Of a stretch of 64,000 nucleotides of DNA, positions 8,701 to 17,099 are shown piece after piece (positions within the stretch are counted from its first letter, which is position 1; the number at the start of each line of letters is the position of its first letter). Source of the stretch: Bacteroides caecigallinarum (lineage in GTDB: Bacteria > Bacteroidota > Bacteroidia > Bacteroidales > Bacteroidaceae). Made by a program: the position numbers and the translations under genes. The stretch is from NCBI RefSeq assembly GCF_016902295.1, contig NZ_JACJLQ010000007.1, positions 45,351 to 109,350 of the forward strand, written 5' to 3'. Under the pieces are notes generated by a model, which saw only the letters and a list, made by a program, of their open reading frames with translations, had not been told where the DNA came from and ran no database searches.

Positions 8701-9633
8701 TTATTTGCATGTATATGCCTGACACTCTGTTCCTGTTATTTCAGTTTCTATGGTACAATGGTGTACTCCTGCATTATTGAATATTTTTCTCACTTCGCAT
8801 TTTACTTCTTCCATCTTTCCAAGGTCTTTTATGACTATATGAATGGTAGCGGCGACATCAGTAGTGCTGATAGCCCAGATATGCAGGTGATGCCAGCTTT
8901 CTATCTGGTCGCAATTACGCAAATCTTCTATAATATGTTCTTTGTCAACTGATGAGGGAACGGCATCAAGCGTCATCAGCAGGCTCTCCTTAAGCAGATT
9001 GTAAGTAGAGAACATGATTATTATTGCCAATACTATGCCTATTACAGGGTCAATCCATACCCATTCCGTGTAGCTGATTATAATTCCCGATATGACAACA
9101 CCTACAGATACGAGTGTGTCCATGAGCATGTGAAGGTATGCGCCTTTTACGTTTATGTCCTGCTTGCTTCCGCCCATCAGTAACCATGTTGTAAGTCCGT
9201 TTATCAGTATTCCTACTCCTGCGGTCCAGCTTATGGCTGTACCTGATATCGGTTGAGGATTCTTCAGTTTATAAACACTTTCGATTATGATAGCACCGAC
9301 GGCAACAAGCAGTATCAGTGCATTAACAAGAGAAATAAGTATTGTGGCTTTCTTGTATCCGTACGTAAATTGAGGTGTAGATGCTGCCTTATTCATTCTG
9401 AATGCTACAAGCACAAGTACAAGACTGAATACGTCGCTCAGATTGTGTCCGGCATCAGATAATAGTCCTACAGAATTGTATAGCAGTCCTACGATGGCTT
9501 CTATACCGACAAATAAAAGATTCAGTGCTATGCAAAAAATGAAAATCTTGCTCATCGAAGCAGATATTTCATGATGGTGGTGATGATGATTGTGGTTGTG
9601 ATGAGTGTCCATAACATAATTAATTTTCTTCAA
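8701..9633 (-). CDS. Cation diffusion facilitator (zinc/cobalt-type exporter)
   Basis: A 310-residue CDF transporter with six predicted transmembrane helices and a cytoplasmic C-terminal domain. The two metal-site motifs are visible: SDAGHNLSD (helix 2) and HMLMDTL (helix 5), the H-x3-D pairs that bind Zn2+ in ZitB/CzcD-type antiporters. The N-terminus is very His-rich (HHNHNHHHHHH, about residues 10-21), a common metal-binding extension in this subfamily. Start choice is uncertain: MDTHHNHN at 9612 is an equally plausible start. The C-terminal domain (HHLHIWAIS, VHHCTIETE) supplies further His residues. It probably protects against excess zinc. Confidence 0.93.
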   Translation of the reverse strand: MKKINYVMDTHHNHNHHHHHHEISASMSKIFIFCIALNLLFVGIEAIVGLLYNSVGLLSDAGHNLSDVFSLVLVLVAFRMNKAASTPQFTYGYKKATILISLVNALILLVAVGAIIIESVYKLKNPQPISGTAISWTAGVGILINGLTTWLLMGGSKQDINVKGAYLHMLMDTLVSVGVVISGIIISYTEWVWIDPVIGIVLAIIIMFSTYNLLKESLLMTLDAVPSSVDKEHIIEDLRNCDQIESWHHLHIWAISTTDVAATIHIVIKDLGKMEEVKCEVRKIFNNAGVHHCTIETEITGTECQAYTCK

Positions 9634-9774
9634 AGATATGTATTTAGTTATAAAACTACCAAAGGTTAGGTAAGAAACCTGTTTCTGCCGACATTAAAAT
9701 CATTATTTTTAGGTATTTCAGAAACATTTTGTTTGCACTTATTTTGCAATGTCAAATCAATAAAATGTAAGGAA

Positions 9775-10278
9775 ATGAAAAAGACTGGAATTTTTTATGG
9801 TTCCACTACTGGAACTACAGAATCGGTAGCAGGAATGATTGCAGGTAAATTGGGCGTTTCATCGGCCGATGTACACGATGTGAGCAAGATGACTGCGGAT
9901 ATGGTAAATTCATACGATGTCCTTCTGCTGGGAACATCAACATGGGGCGACGGCGAGTTGCAGGACGACTGGTACGACGGTGTAAAGCTGTTGAAAGGGC
10001 TTGACCTCAGTGGCAAACTTGTCGGACTGTTCGGCTGTGGAGATTCAGAATCGTATCCGGATACGTTCTGCGATGGTATGGGAATTATCTATGAAGATTT
10101 GAAAGGCACCGGATGTGAGTTTATCAATGGAGTGTCTGATGCTGATTATACTTATTCTTCGTCTGTTGCGGTAGTTGACGGTATGTTTGTAGGTCTTGCC
10201 ATTGACGAGATGAATGAGAGTGGAAAGACTGATGAAAGAGTGACTGCATGGACTGACCATATCAAGACTTTATTATAA
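9775..10278 (+). CDS. Flavodoxin (long-chain)
   Basis: A 167-residue flavodoxin starting MKKTGIFYGSTTGTTESV, where the phosphate-binding loop STTGTT for FMN is clear. The isoalloxazine-contacting loops follow: TSTWGDGELQDDWYD (about 57-71) and GCGDSESYPDTFCDG (about 88-102). The length is that of long-chain flavodoxins such as FldA. An in-frame extension upstream to 9733 lacks homology, and a GGAA-like stretch just before 9775 supports this start. A DUF2023 gene follows 28 bp later, a pairing repeatedly seen in Bacteroidetes. It is a soluble electron carrier replacing ferredoxin, typically induced by iron shortage. Confidence 0.95.
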   Translation: MKKTGIFYGSTTGTTESVAGMIAGKLGVSSADVHDVSKMTADMVNSYDVLLLGTSTWGDGELQDDWYDGVKLLKGLDLSGKLVGLFGCGDSESYPDTFCDGMGIIYEDLKGTGCEFINGVSDADYTYSSSVAVVDGMFVGLAIDEMNESGKTDERVTAWTDHIKTLL

Positions 10279-10306
10279 TAATATTTATATGTAAAATCTA
10301 TAGCCT

Positions 10307-10675
10307 ATGATGATGTCAAATGTAAATCCCACTGACATGAAGGTCTTCCTGAATCATGTTTATGAGTTCAAGAAAGGAGTGCGACAGATGGTTCTTTACA
10401 CCATGAACAAGAAGAATCAGGAGTTTGCCGTGAACCGCCTGAAGAGACAGCGTATAAAATTCATAATACAGACTGTTGATGAAGAACGTATCAATCTGTT
10501 TTTTGGCAAGGACGAATGTATCAATGCCATACGGATGATAGTCACCCGTCCGCTGAATCAGCTTACACCTGAAGAGGATTTTATTTTGGGGGCCATGCTC
10601 GGGTATGACATCTGCGGGCAGTGCAAGCGTTATTGCGACCGCAAGATGAGAAAAAAATGTGTTTTGATAAACTAA
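10307..10675 (+). CDS. DUF2023 family protein (flavodoxin-linked)
   Basis: A 122-residue soluble protein recognisable as DUF2023: FLNHVYEFKKGVRQMVLYT, then RQRIKFIIQ, and a C-terminal Cys cluster (YDICGQCKRYCDRKMRKKC). The family is small and largely restricted to genomes that carry flavodoxin next to it. The CxxC-x3-C arrangement suggests metal or redox chemistry, but no activity is established. The start (ATG at 10307, ATG at 10310 also possible) lies 28 bp after the flavodoxin stop, so they are probably cotranscribed. An accessory role in flavodoxin use is an inference from position alone. Confidence 0.85.
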   Translation: MMMSNVNPTDMKVFLNHVYEFKKGVRQMVLYTMNKKNQEFAVNRLKRQRIKFIIQTVDEERINLFFGKDECINAIRMIVTRPLNQLTPEEDFILGAMLGYDICGQCKRYCDRKMRKKCVLIN

Positions 10676-10688
10676 AATCAGGCTCGTA

Positions 10689-10720
10689 TTTGTATTTCAG
10701 TCTCAATCATACTATTTTTG
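10689..10720 (+). promoter_or_regulatory. Promoter abutting the ybaN-like start codon
   Basis: TTTG (10689-10692), a 20-bp spacer and TATTTTTG (10713-10720) match the Bacteroidetes consensus. The next gene's ATG is at 10725, so transcription would start at or within a base or two of the start codon. Confidence 0.5.
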
Positions 10721-10724
10721 CAAT

Positions 10725-11099
10725 ATGAAATACATATACAGTGTCATAGGCTTTGTTTCGGTGTTGCTGGGCTTTATAGGAATATTTCTTCCTGTATTGC
10801 CCACAACACCTTTTCTTTTGCTGGCGGCCGCATTGTTTTTCCGTAGTTCGCCGCATGCCTATAAATGGCTGACAGAGCATCCGCAGCTGGGACCTTACAT
10901 AAAGAGCTTCCGCGAGGACAAATCAATCCCTTTGCGAATCAAGATTATATCCGTAGGCACACTGTGGATTACGGCTGTACACTGTATTGTTTTCATTTTT
11001 GATACTTGGTGGCTGAAATTGTTTATGGGCATACTTGCCACTTGCATCACACTTTATATTCTTTCTTTCAAAACACGCAAAAACAAATGTCAAGACTAA
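10725..11099 (+). CDS. YbaN-like (DUF454) inner-membrane protein
   Basis: A 124-residue membrane protein. The N-terminal signature GFVSVLLGFIGIFLPVLPTTPFLLLAA is the diagnostic DUF454/YbaN core (here split by its LPTTPF motif near residue 27), followed by FRSSPHAYKWL and a second hydrophobic block (about 75-115) with two helices. Function is not established in any organism as far as I know. It begins 49 bp after the DUF2023 stop, with a strong promoter match so close to the ATG that the message may be leaderless. The start is fixed by family N-termini, which begin at the same place. Confidence 0.88.
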   Translation: MKYIYSVIGFVSVLLGFIGIFLPVLPTTPFLLLAAALFFRSSPHAYKWLTEHPQLGPYIKSFREDKSIPLRIKIISVGTLWITAVHCIVFIFDTWWLKLFMGILATCITLYILSFKTRKNKCQD

Positions 11100-11212
11100 A
11101 CAACTGACGCTATTTATGAATATGAGAAATTCCGCTTGTTTGATGCAATGATTGCCGGTAAATATTATTACATTTGTAAAAACAGGTTTTTAAACTCATA
11201 AATTGAGATATT

Positions 11213-11845
11213 ATGACAAACAGACTTTCAAAACTATTTGCAATCTTTTTATTATTGTTTGTGCCTTCTTTAATGTTTGCACAGTCTTATTCGTATGACA
11301 AGAGAAACGGTCAGGTCTATTATGACGGTAAAGTCATTCATGGAGCCGATTCTCATTCTTTCCGTGATTTAGGTTATGGCTATGGTAAAGACAGAAATCA
11401 TGTTTACAGATATGGAACAATATTAGAGTATGTGGATCCTTCCTATTTTAGGGTTGACAGAAGATTTTCTGCTGATAACCGTCCGTCGCCCGGTAAACCA
11501 GGTGGAGGATATCATTATTGTGACAGACCGGGATATTATGTATCAACCTTCGATGTTTTTTATAATGGAGAGAAGATACCTGGAGCGTCAGGCAGTAGTT
11601 TTGTAATCCTCAAAGAAGGATATGCCAAGGACGCATTCAATGTATATTGGATGGGGAAGAAAATCTCTGGGGCGTCAACTTCTTCCTTCGTCTGTCTTGG
11701 AAATGGTTATGCCAAGGATGCTTTCAATGCATATTGGGAAGGAAGCAAGATAAATGGAGCTTCAACTTCATCATTCAAAGTTACCAGAGGATTCTATGCT
11801 GAGGATGCTTTCTATGTGTATTTTAAGGGAGAGAAACTTAAATAA
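11213..11845 (+). CDS. DKNYY-repeat exported protein
   Basis: A 210-residue protein with a signal peptide (ending LMFAQS) and a string of about 30-residue repeats of the DKNYY type: GYGKDRNHVYRYG, YAKDAFNVYWMGKKI, YAKDAFNAYWEGSKI, YAEDAFYVYFKGEKL. Each is followed by GAS(T/G)SSF, giving a unit of the form GAS-x-SSF-x-G-YAKD-x-VYW-x-G-KI. DKNYY repeats are found in secreted and periplasmic proteins of Bacteroidetes and Proteobacteria and have no known biochemical activity. The nearly identical last three units suggest recent internal duplication. A TACATTTG element at 11169-11176 is a likely -7 box. It forms a single-gene unit convergent with the SDR gene. Confidence 0.82.
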   Translation: MTNRLSKLFAIFLLLFVPSLMFAQSYSYDKRNGQVYYDGKVIHGADSHSFRDLGYGYGKDRNHVYRYGTILEYVDPSYFRVDRRFSADNRPSPGKPGGGYHYCDRPGYYVSTFDVFYNGEKIPGASGSSFVILKEGYAKDAFNVYWMGKKISGASTSSFVCLGNGYAKDAFNAYWEGSKINGASTSSFKVTRGFYAEDAFYVYFKGEKLK

Positions 11846-11894
11846 CCAGTTAATGTTCCAATTATGGAGATATCCTTTAGTTGGTTCGTTTTAT

Positions 11895-12689
11895 TTACAC
11901 CTTGTCAAGTATTCTTTTCACTACCGGCAGGTTTAGTATCGGAATTAAAAAGAATGAAGGGGTAACAACGCACAGTAGAACTGTTATTTTTGTAAATATT
12001 CCGGGAATACATTTGTGGCGTTTTCTGAAAAGATATTTCAAGGCTACAGACACGGTCTTTTCCGGAGATTGCATTATCCCCAATTTTCGAAGTATTTTTC
12101 TCTTTTTATCAGACAGTTCATACAAAGGTGTATCTACAGCTCCAGGATAAACTGTAGTTACTCCGACTCCGAAACGTCTCATCTCGTACCATAGGGAACG
12201 GGAAAAATTTTTAAGAAATGCTTTTGTAGCTCCGTAGTGCGATATTGTAGGGAAAGGCATCCATGCAGTAGCCGATGACACTATCAGGATATAACCGTGT
12301 CGGCGTGTTGCCATATCTTCACCGAACAAACGTATCAGCTTTGCAGGTGCAGAGCAATGAAGTGAAATTATTTTTTCTAAATTGGTAAGTGGTGTTTTAA
12401 GAAATGTGGAGAATAACAACATTCCTGCATTGCTTACCAATACATCCACTTCAATGTTCCAGCCTTTTACGGTATTGTAGATTATTTCCGGAATATCTGA
12501 TAAAGTAAGGTCAGCGTCTATAATTCTGACATCTGTATTCGGAAATTTAGTTCTTACTTTGTCGGCTGTTATGATATTTTCATCATGTCTGTTACTAACA
12601 ATTATAACTCCATATCCTTTTTCTGCGAGTTGTAATGTGTAATGAACTCCCATACCTGATGAGGCCCCTGTTATCAAAGCATATTTCAT
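11895..12689 (-). CDS. Short-chain dehydrogenase/reductase
   Basis: A 264-residue classical SDR. The N-terminal GASSGMGVHYT (about 7-17) is the NAD(P)-binding TGxxxGxG-type loop, VSNAG (about 88) follows, and catalytic residues are seen as Ser in IVSSAT and Tyr-x3-Lys in SHYGATKAF. A hydrophobic C-terminus (TVLLCVVTPSFFLIPIL) suggests membrane association, as in the DltE/YqjQ-like SDR group. Substrate is unknown. Only 8 bp upstream lies the stop codon of a 56-codon open remnant, suggesting this was once the second gene of an operon. Confidence 0.9.
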   Translation of the reverse strand: MKYALITGASSGMGVHYTLQLAEKGYGVIIVSNRHDENIITADKVRTKFPNTDVRIIDADLTLSDIPEIIYNTVKGWNIEVDVLVSNAGMLLFSTFLKTPLTNLEKIISLHCSAPAKLIRLFGEDMATRRHGYILIVSSATAWMPFPTISHYGATKAFLKNFSRSLWYEMRRFGVGVTTVYPGAVDTPLYELSDKKRKILRKLGIMQSPEKTVSVALKYLFRKRHKCIPGIFTKITVLLCVVTPSFFLIPILNLPVVKRILDKV

Positions 12690-12697
12690 TTTTCTAT

Positions 12698-12865
12698 TTA
12701 TGAATTTAAGTTCGTAATCATTTGTAGTCTGGCATCTTCTTTTCTCATAAAATCGGATACTGTGTCTGCTATACTCTCTGATGCGGTGGAATACCTACTC
12801 CTTCCATTATATAATTTATATGAGACTTGTAATAGTCGATATTTTATGATAATTTTGTTAGAAGT
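12698..12865 (-). pseudogene. Possible remnant of a gene truncated at its 5' end
   Basis: On the minus strand a frame is open for 55 codons before a TAA at 12698-12700, bounded upstream by a stop at 12866. It reads like protein in its last 37 codons (YNGRSRYSTASESIADTV, then SDFMRKEDARLQMI), with charged, helix-like composition and the same codon style as neighbours. It has no plausible start and ends 8 bp before the SDR ATG, as the upstream member of an operon would. I do not recognise the family. A chance open frame is possible. Confidence 0.3.
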
Positions 12866-12986
12866 TTAGATAAATGCTTATGAAACATATTTACTGGAAA
12901 GGTCTATGGCGAAAGATTGATAAATTCATTGAAAGAATTATTGACTGTATAATTATCTTTTTCGGTTGAGAAAGATAAGATTATTA

Positions 12987-13997
12987 TTATTCCAAAACTT
13001 CGTAGCTGCTGATTTGTATAGGCGTATCGAGATTGTGGAGTACTTTCTCAAGCATTATTCCGTCGAGGTTGTTGTATTCATAGCCGAATGTCGCACGTAT
13101 TCCCTGAAGAATAAATTGTGTAGCTCTGTCGAGTGCTATCGGGAGACTGTCTCCCTGCATCAGGGCACCAGTTATGACACTTGTGAAAGTGTCTCCCGTG
13201 CCAGGATAATGTGCAGGCAGATATGGGCATGTAACTTTCCAATATCTGTTACCGTGACGGTTGTATGCAAACACAGAAGTAGTATGTGTGTTTTCAGGTA
13301 CAGGTACACTTGTTGCTATTACTATGTCCGGCCCTGCATCAGAAAGTCTTTTCAGATACGATTTTATTTCCTGAACCGTTACCTCGCTTTTATATTCCAC
13401 GTCCAGAAGTCTGAAAACTTCCGTCATGTTTGGTGTTATCACATCGGCATATTTTATGAGTTTCTTCATTTCTGTCACCATGTCTTCTGTGATGCCTTTA
13501 TACAGATTGCCGTTGTCGCCAAGTACAGGGTCCACTACAACCATATCCTGCGGACGTCGGAACTTAGATATGAAATCTTCCACTATCTGTACCTGTTGTG
13601 GTGAGCCAAGATATCCGGTGTAGAACGTATCGAACTTCATGTCGAGTTTTTCCCAGCTTTCTATTATCCGCTTCATCTCCTCTGTCAGGTCGAGGAACGA
13701 GTAATGCGGATATTGTGTATGTGCCGATAGAACTGCCGTAGGGAGCGGGCAAACCTGTATTCCCATTGAGGAAAGTATTGGAATCACTGCCATGAGCGAC
13801 ACTCTTCCGGCTCCGGAAAGGTCGTGTACTGCCACGACACGTTTTACGTGGCTTTGCAGGTATGTCTTCTGCAAACCTGAACTTGCAGCCGATGTGTGCG
13901 CTGTTGCAGTTTTTTTCTTTTTCATTCCCGACTTCTGCCATGCGGCTTTGCGCGCCTGGTATTGTTCGTATTTGTTTTCTATATAATTGTCTGCCAT
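12987..13997 (-). CDS. Pyridoxamine/pyridoxal kinase (PdxY-like)
   Basis: A 336-residue ribokinase-fold kinase. After an unusual basic N-terminal extension of about 50 residues (including SGMKKKKTATAH) comes the conserved core: VVAVHDLSGAGRVSL, TAVLSAHTQYP, YTGYLGS, VVVDPVLGDNG, the ATP/anion-hole motif YPGTGDTFTS (catalytic Asp in GTGD) and ITPNMTEVF. This is the PdxK/PdxY group, which phosphorylates pyridoxal, pyridoxine or pyridoxamine in PLP salvage. The extension is absent from enterobacterial PdxY. A shorter start inside it (MKKKKTATAH at about residue 25) cannot be excluded. It is a single-gene unit. Confidence 0.92.
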   Translation of the reverse strand: MADNYIENKYEQYQARKAAWQKSGMKKKKTATAHTSAASSGLQKTYLQSHVKRVVAVHDLSGAGRVSLMAVIPILSSMGIQVCPLPTAVLSAHTQYPHYSFLDLTEEMKRIIESWEKLDMKFDTFYTGYLGSPQQVQIVEDFISKFRRPQDMVVVDPVLGDNGNLYKGITEDMVTEMKKLIKYADVITPNMTEVFRLLDVEYKSEVTVQEIKSYLKRLSDAGPDIVIATSVPVPENTHTTSVFAYNRHGNRYWKVTCPYLPAHYPGTGDTFTSVITGALMQGDSLPIALDRATQFILQGIRATFGYEYNNLDGIMLEKVLHNLDTPIQISSYEVLE

Positions 13998-14129
13998 AAT
14001 CTGTTTTTACTGTTATCGTTGCAAAGTACGTCACTTTTTGGGTACGAGGCAAATATTTTGCATTATTTTATTGGTTGCATGGAAACTTCATTCTGTCAGT
14101 TTATAAACTTATTTTTGCCTTGATGTTTT

Positions 14130-14217
14130 CTGTAAATATAAGTTGTGTATTTATAAATATAACTTGTATATATAAAAATACAACTTGTGTTTTTATAAAT
14201 ATAGATTATATTTACAG
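14130..14217. repeat. AT-rich inverted-repeat element with internal repeats
   Basis: Perfect 12-bp ends CTGTAAATATAA (14130-14141) and TTATATTTACAG (14206-14217) enclose 64 bp holding two copies of TTTATAAATATA and three AACTTGT/AAGTTGT motifs in both orientations. It could be a MITE-like remnant or a multi-operator region. No target duplication is visible. Confidence 0.55.
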
Positions 14218-14308
14218 ATTATGAACTGTCGAAAATGTTTTTCTGTCAGCTCTTTTTCAGGTTATTGTCTTCTGCAGATGTAGATTAGCCATACGCCGGC
14301 ATGTATTA

Positions 14309-14340
14309 TTGGCATATTTCGCATATTTTCCGTATATTTG
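14309..14340 (+). promoter_or_regulatory. Likely promoter of the RNA helicase gene
   Basis: TATATTTG at 14333-14340 matches the -7 consensus. An imperfect -33 (TTGG, 14309-14312) lies 20 bp upstream. The helicase ATG is at 14369. Confidence 0.45.
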
Positions 14341-14368
14341 CATTAAGACATTAAATCATTATAAACTT

Positions 14369-15685
14369 ATGGATATCCGTACAATACTGAAGAATCTGAA
14401 AATAGAAGAGTTGAACGCTATGCAGCAGGCAGCTGTAGAAGCTTATAAAGAAGGAAACGACATAGTACTGCTTTCGCCTACTGGTTCCGGCAAAACCCTG
14501 GCTTATCTTATTCCACTTGTGCAGTCACTGAAGAAGGATGCCGAGGGAGTGCAGGCTGTAGTGCTTGTTCCGTCACGCGAGTTGGCATTGCAGATAGAAC
14601 AGGTCTTCAAAGGAATGGGTACTGACTTCCAGGTAATGAGTTGCTATGGCGGACGTCCTGCCATGGACGAACACCGCACAATGAAAGGTATCCGTCCGTC
14701 GGTGATTATCGGTACTCCGGGACGTATGAACGACCATCTTGGAAAAGGTAATATAGATGCATCTACAGTGCGTGTACTTGTTATTGATGAGTTCGACAAG
14801 TGTCTGGAATTCGGATTTCAGGAGGAAATGGCAGATGTGATAGGCAAGTTGCCTAATTTGCGCCGGAGGTTCCTTCTTTCCGCTACGGATGCCGAAGAAA
14901 TACCGCGCTTTGCTGGAGTAAACAAGAGTGTAAGGCTGAATTTCCTGAATTCTGACGAACAGTTGTCGGACAGACTTCATCTATATAAAGTGGAGTCGCC
15001 GGTAAAGGATAAACTGGAGACATTATATAAATTGGTATGTAATTTAGGAGCGGAGCAGACACTGGTATTCTGCAATCATCGTGAGAGTGTTGACAGGGTA
15101 GGCCAGTATCTGCACTCAATGAAAGTTTATTGTGAAACATTTCATGGTGGAATGGATCAGGACGATCGCGAAAGAGCATTGTATAAGTTCAGAAACGGCA
15201 GTTGCAATATATTTATTTCTACAGACCTTGCTGCTCGCGGACTTGACATCTCGGGAATAAAGAATGTGGTCCACTATCATCTGCCAATAGCCGAAGATGG
15301 ATTTATACACCGGAACGGACGTACTGCAAGATGGGATGCCGAAGGTAGTGCATATATTATTATGCATTCCGAAGAAAAAGTACCGGATTATCTTCCTGAC
15401 GAGATTGATGTTTATACTCTGCCGGAGATAACACCCAAACCTTCGAAACCGGAGTTCGTCACATTATATATAGGTAAGGGTAAAAAAGACAAGATAAACA
15501 AGATAGATATAGTAGGCTTCCTCTTCAAGAAAGGTGGGCTTAATAAAGACGATGTAGGAAAAGTTGACGTTAAGGATCATTATGCTTTTGTGGCTATATC
15601 GAGGAAAAAGAGCCAACAAACGTTAAAGTTGATACAAAATGAAAAGATTAAGGGGGTGAAAACTTTGATAGAACTGGCAAAATGA
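14369..15685 (+). CDS. DEAD-box ATP-dependent RNA helicase, DbpA-like
   Basis: A 438-residue helicase from MDIRTILKNLK. Motifs in order: Q-motif region LNAMQQAA, motif I SPTGSGKT, Ia PSRELALQ, Ib GTPGRM, motif II as DEFD (rather than DEAD), motif III SAT, V STDLAARGLD, and VI HRNGRTAR. The last 75 residues (FVTLYIGKGKKDKINKIDIVGF to the end) match the DbpA-type RNA-binding domain, which in E. coli directs the enzyme to hairpin 92 of 23S rRNA during 50S assembly. The upstream in-frame extension to 14309 overlaps the promoter and is not used. The DEFD variant is seen in Bacteroidetes relatives. Confidence 0.93.
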   Translation: MDIRTILKNLKIEELNAMQQAAVEAYKEGNDIVLLSPTGSGKTLAYLIPLVQSLKKDAEGVQAVVLVPSRELALQIEQVFKGMGTDFQVMSCYGGRPAMDEHRTMKGIRPSVIIGTPGRMNDHLGKGNIDASTVRVLVIDEFDKCLEFGFQEEMADVIGKLPNLRRRFLLSATDAEEIPRFAGVNKSVRLNFLNSDEQLSDRLHLYKVESPVKDKLETLYKLVCNLGAEQTLVFCNHRESVDRVGQYLHSMKVYCETFHGGMDQDDRERALYKFRNGSCNIFISTDLAARGLDISGIKNVVHYHLPIAEDGFIHRNGRTARWDAEGSAYIIMHSEEKVPDYLPDEIDVYTLPEITPKPSKPEFVTLYIGKGKKDKINKIDIVGFLFKKGGLNKDDVGKVDVKDHYAFVAISRKKSQQTLKLIQNEKIKGVKTLIELAK

Positions 15686-15861
15686 TAACTTTGTGTCAGT
15701 GCATATACAGAACAACGGGTCATTATCTCAATTTGCTATGGTTATTATAACGAAATACACCACAGTATGATTGTTGTGTGTCAAAATGATAGTAAAATTA
15801 TGCTTCATATCATAAAATGAAAGAAAATTTCAATTGTGGATGTAATTTTATTAGATTAAAG

Positions 15862-15893
15862 TTTGGTTGTGTGGAAATAAATACATAAATTCG
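15862..15893 (+). promoter_or_regulatory. Likely promoter of serC
   Basis: TTTG (15862-15865), a 20-bp spacer and TAAATTCG (15886-15893), one base off TAnnTTTG, about 50 bp before the serC ATG. Confidence 0.45.
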
Positions 15894-15942
15894 CAATCGT
15901 AAGATATTAAAATATATGTAAAACCAATTAAACAACTGCCAA

Positions 15943-17013
15943 ATGAAAAAACATAATTTTAATGCGGGACCATCTATTTTGCCTCGCGAAGTAATAGAGA
16001 AAACAGCACAAGCTATATTGGATTTTAATGGCTCTGGACTTTCGTTGATGGAAATAAGTCATCGCGCAAAAGACTTTCAGCCGGTAGTGGACGAAGCTGT
16101 AGCTTTGTTTAAAGAGATACTAAATATCCCGGAAGGGTACTCAGTGATATTCCTTGGTGGCGGTGCAAGCCTTGAATTCTGTATGGTTCCATATAACTTC
16201 CTCGAAAAGAAAGCTGCTTATCTTAACACGGGTACTTGGGCTAAGAAAGCGCTGAAAGAAGCAAAAGCTTTTGGCGAAGCTGTGGAAGTTGCATCATCTG
16301 AAAAAGACGGATATACATATATTCCTAAGGATTATGTTATTCCTGAAGATGCGGAATATTTCCATATTACTACTAATAATACTATCTATGGAACAGAATT
16401 GCATTCGGACCCTGAAGTGAATGTTCCTTTGATTGCGGATATGTCTTCTGATATTTTCTCACGTCCTGTTGACGTTTCAAAATATATCTGTATCTATGGT
16501 GGCGCACAGAAGAATCTGGCTCCTGCGGGTGTTACTTTCGTAATTGTGAAAGATGAAGCGCTTGGCAAGGTTACACGTCATATCCCAACCATGCTTGATT
16601 ATAAGACACACGTTGACAAGGGTTCTATGTTCAATACTCCTCCTGTAGTGCCTATTTATGCAGCATTGCAGACTTTGAAATGGATCAAAGCACAGGGTGG
16701 TGTGGAAGAAATGCAGCGCAGAGCTAAGGAACGTGCTGATTTGCTTTATGCTGAAATTGACCGCAACAAACTGTTCCGCGGTACAGTGACAGTGAAAGAA
16801 GACCGCTCACTGATGAACATCTGCTTCGTAATGGCCGATGAATATAAGGACTTGGAAGCTGACTTCCTGAAGTTCGCTACAGACCGTGGTATGGTAGGTA
16901 TCAAAGGTCACCGTTCAGTAGGCGGATTCCGTGCTTCATGCTATAATGCTATGCCATTGGAAAGCGTTAAGGCTCTTATCGAGTGCATGCAGGAATTTGA
17001 AAAATTGCATTAA
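15943..17013 (+). CDS. serC: Phosphoserine aminotransferase
   Basis: A 356-residue fold-type I PLP enzyme beginning [17 protein letters not shown], the standard SerC N-terminus. The PLP Schiff-base lysine is in [12 protein letters not shown] (about residue 190). NNTIYGTE (about 150) and the C-terminal [11 protein letters not shown] are phosphate/substrate-binding motifs of the family. It converts 3-phosphohydroxypyruvate and glutamate to O-phosphoserine and 2-oxoglutarate, and may also serve vitamin B6 synthesis. serA and DUF1015 follow on the same strand, but a good terminator hairpin (17035-17070) lies between serC and serA, so coupling may be partial. Confidence 0.97.
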   Translation: MKKHNFNAGPSILPREVIEKTAQAILDFNGSGLSLMEISHRAKDFQPVVDEAVALFKEILNIPEGYSVIFLGGGASLEFCMVPYNFLEKKAAYLNTGTWAKKALKEAKAFGEAVEVASSEKDGYTYIPKDYVIPEDAEYFHITTNNTIYGTELHSDPEVNVPLIADMSSDIFSRPVDVSKYICIYGGAQKNLAPAGVTFVIVKDEALGKVTRHIPTMLDYKTHVDKGSMFNTPPVVPIYAALQTLKWIKAQGGVEEMQRRAKERADLLYAEIDRNKLFRGTVTVKEDRSLMNICFVMADEYKDLEADFLKFATDRGMVGIKGHRSVGGFRASCYNAMPLESVKALIECMQEFEKLH

Positions 17014-17034
17014 TCCGTATTAATTATCAAATAG

Positions 17035-17070
17035 GGACGTGACGGAGACTTCTCTTTTCACGTCCTTTTT
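17035..17070 (+). terminator. Intrinsic terminator between serC and serA
   Basis: An 8-bp stem GGACGTGA (17035-17042) / TCACGTCC (17058-17065) followed by TTTTT. It may attenuate rather than end transcription, since serA is only 86 bp after serC. Confidence 0.75.
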
Positions 17071-17099
17071 ATCTTTATATCACTTAAATTTTACTACAC

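Larger units (their letters stand above)
13998..14368. other. AT-rich intergenic region without a gene
   Basis: This 371-bp gap between divergent pyridoxamine kinase and helicase genes holds no plausible coding frame. It contains an 88-bp AT-rich inverted-repeat element (14130-14217) and the helicase promoter (14309-14340). Confidence 0.6.

Noticed and set aside
12966..13604. Plus-strand 212-codon open frame
   Set aside because: It is antisense to the clear pyridoxamine kinase gene and Cys/Tyr/His-rich, as expected for a shadow frame.
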